In this document: in pieces, positions 54,934-62,364 of the stretch
Layout: each line of letters starts with the position of its first letter
How positions within the stretch are numbered: position 1 is the first letter of the stretch
Source: Bordetella ansorpii
GTDB taxonomy: Bacteria > Pseudomonadota > Gammaproteobacteria > Burkholderiales > Burkholderiaceae_B
DNA length: 64,000 nucleotides
Assembly (NCBI RefSeq): GCF_900078315.1
Contig: NZ_FKBS01000017.1
Location: 179,649-243,648, forward strand
Direction: 5' to 3'
The notes under the pieces: generated by a model
The model's database searches: none
The model's input: only the letters and a program-made list of their open reading frames with translations
Told to the model about the DNA's origin: nothing
Program-made: the position numbers and the translations under genes

Positions 54934-54981
54934 ATGCTCATCGTACGACCCGCCTCCCCACATCCCATGCCGCGGCGCTAG
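54934..54981 (+). CDS. 15-aa MgtL-like leader peptide
   Basis: A strong CAGGAGGCG site 5 nt before an ATG opens a 15-residue peptide, MLIVRPASPHPMPRR, with four prolines. Its end, P-H-P-M-P-R-R, closely matches the P-x-P-x-P-R-R part of enterobacterial MgtL, whose translation (sensitive to Mg2+ and proline) controls transcription into mgtA. Here the peptide lies 139 nt before an ABC exporter gene, with a C-rich segment and an intrinsic terminator between. Translation is strongly suggested by the ribosome site; regulatory function is inferred. Confidence 0.6.
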   Translation: MLIVRPASPHPMPRR

Positions 54982-55072
54982 GTCCGACCCTACCCGGTCT
55001 TCCCCCTCCCGCCCCGCAGTCCGGGCTGCCGCGATCCACCGCGCCAGCCCATGCAATTCCAGCCTGTTTGCC

Positions 55073-55103
55073 CACGCCGCCCACGCGGCCGTGTTCGTTT
55101 TTT
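55073..55103 (+). terminator. Intrinsic terminator in the exporter leader (attenuator)
   Basis: CACGCCGC (55073-55080) pairs with GCGG-C-CGTG (55085-55093), an 8-bp GC stem with one bulged C and a 4-nt loop. Four nucleotides later comes a T6 run (55098-55103). It lies 17 nt ahead of the exporter ATG and downstream of the leader peptide, where a terminator makes sense only if it is conditional. The stretch 54982-55070 before it is C-rich and G-poor, suitable for Rho loading. Confidence 0.6.
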
Positions 55104-55120
55104 CGCTCAAGGGAACCCCA

Positions 55121-57028
55121 ATGGCGCACAACGCCGGCCGGGGCGCAGTCATGACTCGCAAAAAACTCGATTTCCGCGGACAAGTCTTCAAGGACGTCCT
55201 TGGTTTTACCTTCCGCCACTGGCTGCGGCAGCCGCTGCGCATCGCCGCCATTGCCTCGCTGATGCTGCTGGCGGCCTTGTCCGACGTGATGACGCCGTTG
55301 TATGCCGGCCGCCTGATCGATGCGCTGGCCTCGGGCGCCAGCGGCGAAACGGTCGCCTGGAACGCCGCCATCGCCGCGTTCTGGGCGCTGACGGCGCTCG
55401 GCCTGGCCGGCACCGTGCTGCGCCAGTTCGTCTACATGAACATCATCAGCCTGACGCTGCGCATGATGAGCGACATCGCGCGCAACGCCTTCCACAAGGT
55501 GCAGCGTTTCTCCACCGACTGGCACGCCAACAGCTTCGCCGGATCGACCGTGCGCAAGATCACGCGCGGCATGTGGGCGCTGGACCTGCTCAACGACACG
55601 CTGCTGGTGGCGCTGCTGCCCTCGGTCGCCATGCTGGTCGGCGCCACCGTGCTGCTGGGCTGGCACTGGCCGGTGATGGGCCTGGTGGTGGGCATCGGTT
55701 CCGTGCTGTACATCGGCATCACCTGCGCGGTGTCGCTGGGCTTCGTCGCGCCGTCGGCGCGCCTGGCCAATGCCTGGGACACCCGCATGGGCGGCGCGCT
55801 GGCCGACGCCATCAGCTGCAATCCCGTGGTCAAGGCCTTCGGCGCCGAACAGCGCGAGGAAGAACGGCTGGACCGCGTCATCGGCAAATGGCGCAGCCGC
55901 ACGCGCCGCACCTGGCGGCGCGGCACGTTGAACGGCGGCCTGCAAGGCCTGATGCTGACCGCCATGCAGGTCGCCATCCTGGGCGTGGCGCTGCTGCTGT
56001 GGGTCCGCAAGGAAGCCACGGTCGGCGACATCACCTTCGCGCTCACCATGTTTTTCATCCTCGAAGGCTATCTGCGCGAAGTCGGCATGCACATCCGCAA
56101 CCTGCAGCGCTCGGTCAACGACATGGAGGAACTGGTGTCGCTGGACGCCCAGCCCCTGGGGATCGAGGATGCGCCCGGCGCGCCCGCCATCCGCATCGGG
56201 CAAGGCGAGATCCGCTTCGACCACGTCACGTTCCGCTACGGCAATCATGCGCGGCCGCTGTACGACGACTTCTCGATCCGCATCGCGCCGGGCGAGCGCG
56301 TGGGCCTGGTGGGCCATTCGGGTTCGGGAAAGACGACCTTCATCAAGCTGATCCAGCGCCTGTACGACATCAATGGCGGCGCCATCACCATCGACGGCCA
56401 GGACATCGCGCGCGTGCGCCAGGAGTCGCTGCGCAGCCAGATCGCCATCGTGCAGCAGGAGCCGGTGCTGTTCCATCGCACGCTGGCCGACAACATTGCC
56501 TATGCCCGGCCCGGCGCCTCGCGCGCCGAGATCGAAGCGGCGGCGCGGCTGGCCAGCGCCCACGAGTTCATCGAGGCGCTGCCCAAGGGCTACGACACAC
56601 TGGTGGGAGAGCGCGGCATCAAGCTGTCGGGCGGCGAACGCCAACGCGTGGCGATCGCGCGCGCCTTCCTGGCCGACGCGCCCATCCTGATCCTGGACGA
56701 GGCGACCTCCAGCCTGGACAGCGAAAGCGAGGTGCTGATTCAGCAAGCCATGGAGCGGCTGATGGTCGGCCGGACCACGCTGGTCGTGGCGCACCGCCTT
56801 TCCACCGTGCGCGCGCTGGACAGGCTCTTGGTGCTGGACCACGGGGAAGTCGTCGAGGAAGGCAGCCACGAATCGCTGATCCGGCTGCCCGATGGCCTGT
56901 ACCGCCGCCTGTTCGAGCGCCAGGCGCTCGAACTGACGCGCGGCCTGACGCTGGACGACGGCGCGCAGCCGGTCCCTGCCCGCGCCGAGGCCGATTACGA
57001 GGACGATACGCCGGGCCTGCCTGCGTGA
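55121..57028 (+). CDS. ABC exporter, fused membrane and ATPase domains (ABCB/MsbA-like)
   Basis: 635 aa from the ATG at 55121 (AAGGGA upstream); an ATG at 55151 is possible, and a GTG at 55091 lies within the terminator. Residues about 20-330 contain six membrane helices of a type IV exporter domain. Residues about 350-600 are the ATPase with Walker A GHSGSGKTT, signature LSGGERQRVAIARAF, Walker B ILILDEATSSLD and the H-loop VVAHRLST. The cargo is unknown. Expression is probably set by the long leader upstream. Confidence 0.92.
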   Translation: MAHNAGRGAVMTRKKLDFRGQVFKDVLGFTFRHWLRQPLRIAAIASLMLLAALSDVMTPLYAGRLIDALASGASGETVAWNAAIAAFWALTALGLAGTVLRQFVYMNIISLTLRMMSDIARNAFHKVQRFSTDWHANSFAGSTVRKITRGMWALDLLNDTLLVALLPSVAMLVGATVLLGWHWPVMGLVVGIGSVLYIGITCAVSLGFVAPSARLANAWDTRMGGALADAISCNPVVKAFGAEQREEERLDRVIGKWRSRTRRTWRRGTLNGGLQGLMLTAMQVAILGVALLLWVRKEATVGDITFALTMFFILEGYLREVGMHIRNLQRSVNDMEELVSLDAQPLGIEDAPGAPAIRIGQGEIRFDHVTFRYGNHARPLYDDFSIRIAPGERVGLVGHSGSGKTTFIKLIQRLYDINGGAITIDGQDIARVRQESLRSQIAIVQQEPVLFHRTLADNIAYARPGASRAEIEAAARLASAHEFIEALPKGYDTLVGERGIKLSGGERQRVAIARAFLADAPILILDEATSSLDSESEVLIQQAMERLMVGRTTLVVAHRLSTVRALDRLLVLDHGEVVEEGSHESLIRLPDGLYRRLFERQALELTRGLTLDDGAQPVPARAEADYEDDTPGLPA

Positions 57029-57054
57029 CGGGCGGGCGGCCTGCGCCGCGCCGA

Positions 57055-57076
57055 GCCGGCCCGCATGCGGGCCGGC
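57055..57076. terminator. 22-bp perfect GC palindrome between convergent genes
   Basis: GCCGGCCCGCA at 57055-57065 is directly followed by its reverse complement at 57066-57076. It lies between the convergent ABC exporter and DUF4142 genes. It could end both transcripts, but lacks T-tracts and a natural loop. Confidence 0.45.
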
Positions 57077-57103
57077 CGACGGAAAGTCTGCGGCGCGCCA
57101 CGG

Positions 57104-57676
57104 CTACTTGGCGCTGTCACCGACCTTCTTCTGCAGTTCACGGCCCATGTTCAGGTGCTCCTGCAGGGCCGGCAGCGTCTTGGCCGCGAAGGCCTTCACG
57201 TCGGCATCCTTGGCTTCCTTCGAGGCCTTGGTGAACAGCTCGACAGCGTCCTCGTGCGCCGACACGCCGATCGAATCGGCATAGGCCTTGTCGAAACTTT
57301 CGTCACGCACGTCCAGCGTCTTCAATTTGGCCCTCTGCATCATCGAAGGCTCCGTGGGCGGCGTGTAGCCCTTGCTCTTGGCCAGCGCATCCAGTTCCTG
57401 CCCCACCTTGCCGTGATCGGCGATCATTTTCTCGGCGAATGCCTTCACGTCCGCCGACTTGGCCTTGGTGGCGGCCAGCTTGCTGCCTTCGACTTCCAGG
57501 TGGCCGGCCTGCGCGGCGTTTTCCAGGAAGTCGCGGTCCGCGCTGTCGAGCTTCTGCGTGCCCGCGGGGCTTTCGGCGGGCGCGGGCGTGGTGGGCGCCT
57601 TCTGTGCGAAAGCGGGTTGCGCCAGGGCCAGGGTCGTGCCCGCCAGGATGCTCATCGCCAGGGTTTGCATTTTCAT
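57104..57676 (-). CDS. DUF4142 family exported protein
   Basis: 190 aa from the ATG at 57676, chosen because a signal peptide starts there (MKMQTLAMSILAGTTLALAQ, cleavage near AFAQK); the longer frame to 57988 crosses a terminator. The rest is helical with the DUF4142 pattern of two similar halves (DFLENAAQAGHLEVEGSKLA; VKAFAEKMIADHGKVGQELD; AFAAKTLPALQEHLNMGREL), a predicted ferritin-like periplasmic bundle. Function unknown; relatives respond to stress. Confidence 0.9.
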   Translation of the reverse strand: MKMQTLAMSILAGTTLALAQPAFAQKAPTTPAPAESPAGTQKLDSADRDFLENAAQAGHLEVEGSKLAATKAKSADVKAFAEKMIADHGKVGQELDALAKSKGYTPPTEPSMMQRAKLKTLDVRDESFDKAYADSIGVSAHEDAVELFTKASKEAKDADVKAFAAKTLPALQEHLNMGRELQKKVGDSAK

Positions 57677-57799
57677 CGTATTTCCTCCGAAAGGTCTGCC
57701 GGAACACCATCGGGGCCGTCGGGCCACCGCAGCCGGTGATGGATTCCTAGCAACTGCCGTGCCCAGCCCCTGCGGCGCAAGCCGCCCGCGCAAGGCATG

Positions 57800-57882
57800 T
57801 TTTTTTGCCGCCGGGCCGCCCCAAGGCAAAAAAGCCCCCTTGGGGGGCAGCAAGCCGAAGGCGCGGCGTGGGGGCTTTTTTT
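57800..57882. terminator. Compound inverted repeat / bidirectional terminator, REP-like
   Basis: A T7GCC stretch (57800-57809) pairs with GGCA6 (57825-57833). AAAAAAGCCCCC (57828-57839) pairs with GGGGGCTTTTTT (57870-57881), giving a 12-bp stem followed by Ts. Within the latter, GCCCCC-TT-GGGGGGC forms its own small hairpin. The plus strand ends in T7, so it terminates rightward, and the left pair ends in A/T runs for leftward reading. It lies between the divergent DUF4142 and antiporter genes, an unusual place for a terminator, and recalls the element at 38179. Confidence 0.55.
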
Positions 57883-57968
57883 GCACGCCGCGGCAGCGCG
57901 TGGCATCCTGTCGCCCTGCCCATCCCCGCCGGCCGCCGCGCGCCGGCCCTGCACCGGAGTGTTCGCTC

Positions 57969-59081
57969 ATGCTGTCGCGCCTGGCCAAGGAAGAAACCCT
58001 GCTGTGGATCGCGGCGCTCTGCGCGGGCCTGGCCTATCTGTTCGAAGGACGAATGGTGCATGGCGGCACGGCGACGGCCGCGTTGGCCACCGTCCTGCTG
58101 GTCGCCGCCATCATCTGCGCCTCGCTGCGGGTGGCCGCGCACGCCGAGCACATCGCCCAACGCGTGGGAGATCCCTACGGCACCATGGTGCTGACGCTGT
58201 CGGCCGTGCTGGTCGAAGTGGTGGTGCTGGGCATCGTCATGTCCAGCCAGAATTCGCCCACGCTGGTGCGCGACACGATCTACGCCGCCGTCATGCTGGA
58301 CATCAACGGCATCCTGGGCCTGGCCGCGCTGATGGGCGGCATCAAGTACGGCGAGCAGTCGCACAACGACGATTCCGGCCGCACCTACGGCGTGATGATC
58401 CTGACCGCCGTCACCGTCTCCATGGTCGTGCCCGAGTTCATTCCCGAGCATGCCTGGCACGTGTACTCCCTCTTCACCATCGTGGCGATGGTGACGCTGT
58501 ATGCCGTCTTCCTGCGCATGCAGACCGGGCCACACAGCTATTTCTTCAGCTACAGCTATCCCGACAAGCCCCGTCGGCGCGCCAGGCCCGCCGCGGGCGG
58601 CGCGATCGATGCGCCCCAGCCGCCGCTGCCCGTGCGCGCCTCGGCGGCCATCCTGGCGGCGGGCCTGCTGGTGATCGGCGCGCTGTCGGAAGTGATGGCG
58701 CAGACGCTGGGCGCCACCCTGCAAGGCATCACCGCCCCGCCCGCCTTGCCCGCGTTGGTGGTGGCGGTCATCTCGGCCAGCCCCGAGATCCTGACCGCGC
58801 TGCGCGCCGCCCTGGCCAACCGCATGCAGTCGGTGGTCAACATCGCCATGGGGGCCTCGCTGGCGACGGTCATCCTGACCGTGCCGTTGATGGAAGCGCT
58901 GGCCCTCTACAACGGACAGCCGTTCCAGATGGCCATGTCGCCCCTGCAGACGGTCATGATGCTGGTCACCCTGATCGTGGCCGCCATCAACCTGAACGAC
59001 GGCCAGACCAACGCCATCGAGGGCATGACCCATTTCATCCTGTTCGCCACCTTCGTCGTGCTGGCGCTGATGGGGCTCTAG
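57969..59081 (+). CDS. chaA: Ca2+/H+ antiporter (ChaA-like)
   Basis: 370 aa from the ATG at 57969. It has about 11 membrane segments in two inverted halves, each with a conserved Glu region: DPYGTMVLTLSAVLVEVVVLGIV near residue 70 and PALPALVVAVISASPEILTALRAAL near 265. These fit the CaCA-family c-1 and c-2 repeats. It expels Ca2+, Na+ or K+ in exchange for protons. The central acidic loop typical of vacuolar types is absent; a basic loop (PDKPRRRARP) is present. Confidence 0.88.
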   Translation: MLSRLAKEETLLWIAALCAGLAYLFEGRMVHGGTATAALATVLLVAAIICASLRVAAHAEHIAQRVGDPYGTMVLTLSAVLVEVVVLGIVMSSQNSPTLVRDTIYAAVMLDINGILGLAALMGGIKYGEQSHNDDSGRTYGVMILTAVTVSMVVPEFIPEHAWHVYSLFTIVAMVTLYAVFLRMQTGPHSYFFSYSYPDKPRRRARPAAGGAIDAPQPPLPVRASAAILAAGLLVIGALSEVMAQTLGATLQGITAPPALPALVVAVISASPEILTALRAALANRMQSVVNIAMGASLATVILTVPLMEALALYNGQPFQMAMSPLQTVMMLVTLIVAAINLNDGQTNAIEGMTHFILFATFVVLALMGL

Positions 59082-59148
59082 GGCTTGACCGCCCCCGCCA
59101 GAGGGGGAAAATCAGCGGGAAAACTCCTTTCTCATTCCCGAGGCCTCG

Positions 59149-60762
59149 ATGAATGGACAGCACCGATTCGCTCGCGGAACCGGCGGCGCGGCCCCGGATA
59201 CGGCGTCACGGCCCCCCGGCAGTTGGCTACGCCTCGGGCGATTCATCATGAAGCACCGCGTCAGCCTGGCGGACCTGGGTGTGCTGGCGATGGTGATCGT
59301 GGTGCTCGGCTACTTCTGCTACGAATTCGACCTGTTCCTGGCCGAGGCGCGCACCGATCCGGCGGAACAGGTCGTCGAGCTGGACGAGGCGGTGCTGGTC
59401 GGCGGCATGCTGATGCTGGGCCTGCTGCTGTTCTCGCTGCGCCGCTACTACGAGCAGAAGCGCGAGATCGCGCGGCGCCAGCACGCCGAGCGCCAGGCCC
59501 GCGAACTGGCCTACCAGGATCCCCTGACCGGTCTGCCCAACCGCCGCCTGTTCGAGGAGGCGCTGCGCGTGGCGGTCGCCTCGCCGCCGTCGGCCGGCGC
59601 GGTGCACGCCATCCTGCTGCTGGATCTCAACGGTTTCAAACAGGTCAACGACGTGCGCGGCCACGACGTGGGCGATGCGGTGCTGGTCGTGGTGGCGCAG
59701 CGCCTGCTCGGCGCGGTGCGCGCGGACGAGATGGTGGCGCGGCTGGGCGGCGACGAGTTCGTCATCCTGGCCCAGCACCTGACCGGGCCGGACTCGGCCT
59801 CGGGCATCGCGCTGCGCGTGATCCACGGGCTGGCCGAACCGCTGGTGGCGGGCGGCAGCACGCACAGCATCGGCGTGGGCATCGGCATCACCCTGCTGCC
59901 CGGCAATGCCGCCACCGCCGAAGAGGCCGTGCGCAAGGCCGACGTGGCGCTGTATCGCGCCAAGGCCGAACGGCGCTCGGCGTTCCGCTTCTTCGAGGAA
60001 GAGATGGACCGGCTGGTGCAGGAGCGCGCGCAACTGGAACGCCTGCTCAAGGACGCCATCCTGGACGGCCGGGTGCAGCCGCGTTTCATTCCCGCCCACG
60101 ACCTGCAAAGCGGCCGGATCGTGGGTTTCGAGGCCACGCCCTGCTGGATCGCGGAGGACGGCGAGGAACTGCCGCCCGAGCGCTTCCTGCCCATCGCCGA
60201 GGAAACCGGCCTGGTCCACCTGCTGGCCGAACGGCTGCTGGAGCAGGCCTGCGAAGTGGCGCTGCAATGGCCTGGCGATGTCACGCTGGCCATCAACATC
60301 CTGCCGGGCCAGTTGAAAGACCTGCAACTGGCCGATGGCATCCTGCAGCGCCTGCGCCACGCCGACCTGCCGCCTTCGCGGCTGCAGGTCGATATTGCCG
60401 AGAACATGATCGTGCAGGATCCGGGGGCCGCGCGCAACCTGATCGACCCGCTGCGGCAGGCCGGGGTCCGCATCGCGCTGGACCACTTCGGCACGGGCTA
60501 TTCCAACCTGTACCACATGCGCGAATTCCGCTTCGACAAGGTCAAGATCGACCGCCGCCTGGTCGAACACATGGATGACGAGTCCAATGCCCGCCTGGTG
60601 CGCGCGCTGGTCGGCCTGGGCCAGGGCCTGGGCACGGTGGTCTGCGCGGACGGTGTCGGCGCCGCCGCGCCCGACCTGCTGGATTCCGGCGTGCAGGAAG
60701 GCCAGGCCGGCGGCCTGTCCGTCAATGCCGGACGCACGCTGGACTATTTCCGGGCCGCCTGA
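59149..60762 (+). CDS. GGDEF-domain diguanylate cyclase with degenerate EAL domain
   Basis: 537 aa. Two membrane helices (about residues 40-60 and 82-98) flank a short periplasmic loop. A short cytoplasmic helix leads to GGDEF (residues about 120-285), whose active site RLGGDEFVIL is intact; the inhibitory I-site reads RADE in place of RxxD. The EAL half (about 300-530) is decayed: EAL is EAT, DDFGTG is DHFGTG, and AEGVE is ADGVG. Expect c-di-GMP synthesis without hydrolysis; the EAL half may bind ligand or GTP-cyclase partners. Confidence 0.92.
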   Translation: MNGQHRFARGTGGAAPDTASRPPGSWLRLGRFIMKHRVSLADLGVLAMVIVVLGYFCYEFDLFLAEARTDPAEQVVELDEAVLVGGMLMLGLLLFSLRRYYEQKREIARRQHAERQARELAYQDPLTGLPNRRLFEEALRVAVASPPSAGAVHAILLLDLNGFKQVNDVRGHDVGDAVLVVVAQRLLGAVRADEMVARLGGDEFVILAQHLTGPDSASGIALRVIHGLAEPLVAGGSTHSIGVGIGITLLPGNAATAEEAVRKADVALYRAKAERRSAFRFFEEEMDRLVQERAQLERLLKDAILDGRVQPRFIPAHDLQSGRIVGFEATPCWIAEDGEELPPERFLPIAEETGLVHLLAERLLEQACEVALQWPGDVTLAINILPGQLKDLQLADGILQRLRHADLPPSRLQVDIAENMIVQDPGAARNLIDPLRQAGVRIALDHFGTGYSNLYHMREFRFDKVKIDRRLVEHMDDESNARLVRALVGLGQGLGTVVCADGVGAAAPDLLDSGVQEGQAGGLSVNAGRTLDYFRAA

Positions 60763-60915
60763 GGCAGACGGTGCTTTCATGGCGGGTTCAGCGCCACGCG
60801 TTATCCTGAAAAAGGATCCCCGCGCCGCGCCGGCCGGCTGCGCCTTGCCATCACGAACGGCGCGGCGCGGCGCGCGTCTTCCTTCCTCCCCTCTTCATCC
60901 GTCAGGAGTACACGC

Positions 60916-61878
60916 ATGCAGAAGCGCCCCTTGGGAAAGACCGGCCTGGACATCGCCCCGCTGGTATTCGGCGGCAACGTCTTCGGCTGGACCATCGACG
61001 AAGCCGCCAGCTTCGATGTGCTGGACGCCTTCGTCGACCATGGGTTCAACGCCATCGACACCGCCGACGTCTATTCGCGCTGGGCCCCCGGCAACCAGGG
61101 CGGCGAATCGGAAACCATCATCGGCAGATGGCTGAAGGCGCGCCCAGGCATGCGCGACCGCGTCGTCATTTTCACCAAGGTAGGCGCCGACATGGGCCAG
61201 CCCGGCCACAAAGGCCTGAAGGCCGGGTGGATCGAACGCGCCGTGGAAGACTCGCTGGCGCGCCTGGGCATCGAGACCATCGACCTGTACTTCTCGCACT
61301 GGCCCGATCCCGGCACCCCTCACGAAGAAACCCTGGGCGCCTACGACAAACTGCTGCGCGCGGGCAAGATCCGCGCCATCGGCACGTCCAACTACGATGC
61401 CGGACTGCTGTTCAGCGCCCAGGAGACCGCGCGCCAGCACGGCCTGCCCGCCTACCAGGTGCTGCAGCCCGAGTACAACCTGTACGACCGCGCCTCGTTC
61501 GACGGCGCGCTGCGCGACCTGTGCATCCGCGAGGGCCTGGGCGTGGTCACCTACTACAGCCTGGCCTCGGGCTTCCTGTCGGGCAAATACCGCGGCAAGG
61601 AAGACCTGTCGCAAAGCGCGCGCGGCGCCGGCATCGAGAAGAAGTACCTCAACCCGCGCGGCATGGCGGTCCTGGACGCGCTGCAACAGGTAGCATCGGG
61701 CCAGAACGCCAAGCCGGCCGAAGTGGCGCTGGCCTGGCTGATGGCCCGCGAAGGCGTCACCGCCCCGATCGCCAGCGCCACGCGCCGCGACCAGGTCGAG
61801 AGCTTCGCCCGCGCCGCCGCGCTGACGCTGTCGCCCGCCGACATGGCCGCGCTGGAAAAGGCCAGCGCCCCGGCCTGA
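60916..61878 (+). CDS. Aldo/keto reductase
   Basis: 320 aa, AGGAGTACACGC upstream. The AKR catalytic set is visible: Asp and Tyr in AIDTADVYS near residue 45-55, Lys in VIFTKVG near 85, and His in LYFSHWPDPG near 122. The NADPH-binding end has APIASATRRDQVESFARAA. It resembles the AKR group of YdhF/Tas-type enzymes acting on aldehydes. Substrate is unknown. Confidence 0.92.
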   Translation: MQKRPLGKTGLDIAPLVFGGNVFGWTIDEAASFDVLDAFVDHGFNAIDTADVYSRWAPGNQGGESETIIGRWLKARPGMRDRVVIFTKVGADMGQPGHKGLKAGWIERAVEDSLARLGIETIDLYFSHWPDPGTPHEETLGAYDKLLRAGKIRAIGTSNYDAGLLFSAQETARQHGLPAYQVLQPEYNLYDRASFDGALRDLCIREGLGVVTYYSLASGFLSGKYRGKEDLSQSARGAGIEKKYLNPRGMAVLDALQQVASGQNAKPAEVALAWLMAREGVTAPIASATRRDQVESFARAAALTLSPADMAALEKASAPA

Positions 61879-61893
61879 TGCGAAGACGGCACT

Positions 61894-61921
61894 TTGACCG
61901 CTGATCGCAAGGGGCCACAAT
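61894..61921 (+). promoter_or_regulatory. Candidate promoter of the small lipoprotein gene
   Basis: TTGACC (61894-61899), a 16-nt spacer and CACAAT (61916-61921) lie 33 nt ahead of the lipoprotein start. The -35 is good and the -10 modest. Confidence 0.4.
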
Positions 61922-61954
61922 GAGGGCATTGCGCCGCTACGTCAGGAGACTGGC

Positions 61955-62125
61955 ATGACCGCTCGCGTATCCGCTTTCTGCGCCCTGGCGCTATCCGCCT
62001 TGCTGGCCGGCTGTGCCGGCCAGGACTTCTCCCACCCTGGCCCGCCGCATCCCGGCGCGGCCAATCCCTACAGCAACGGCGGCTTCAGCGATCCCGGCCC
62101 CAATTACCCGGCCACCGGCCACTGA
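61955..62125 (+). CDS. Small lipoprotein, Gly/Pro/Asn-rich
   Basis: 56 aa, with TCAGGAGAC 6 nt upstream of the ATG. The N-terminus MTARVSAFCALALSALLAGC is a lipoprotein signal with lipobox LAGC (Cys 20). The remaining 36 residues are rich in Gly, Pro, Asn and His and probably unstructured. No family is recognised. Acts, if at all, at the outer or inner membrane surface. Confidence 0.75.
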   Translation: MTARVSAFCALALSALLAGCAGQDFSHPGPPHPGAANPYSNGGFSDPGPNYPATGH

Positions 62126-62364
62126 TCCGCTTCGTCGCCACGCGGCACGATAATTGCTGGAGCCTCCGGCATCCGACGGACATGATGCCGAGCCAGGGCG
62201 GGATGGCGCTCGTCGCGCCTGCTGCCGTGCCCGACGCGACGTCTGTCGCACCCCCGCGGTGACGATTTGCCACAACCGGATGCGGCCCCTGATACTTGGG
62301 GCTGGTGCCCGCAGCGTAATCGGGCCGTCGGCTGATTTTTGCTCCACAAAAGGTTTTACTGTCT

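Noticed and set aside
55051-57234. 727-aa ORF over the ABC exporter
   Set aside because: Alternative frame with Arg/His-rich nonsense; the ABC motifs are in the other frame.
57459-57968. Long N-terminal extension of the antiporter
   Set aside because: It would pass through the T-tailed terminator and the DUF4142 gene in antisense; the real start at 57969 precedes the first helix.
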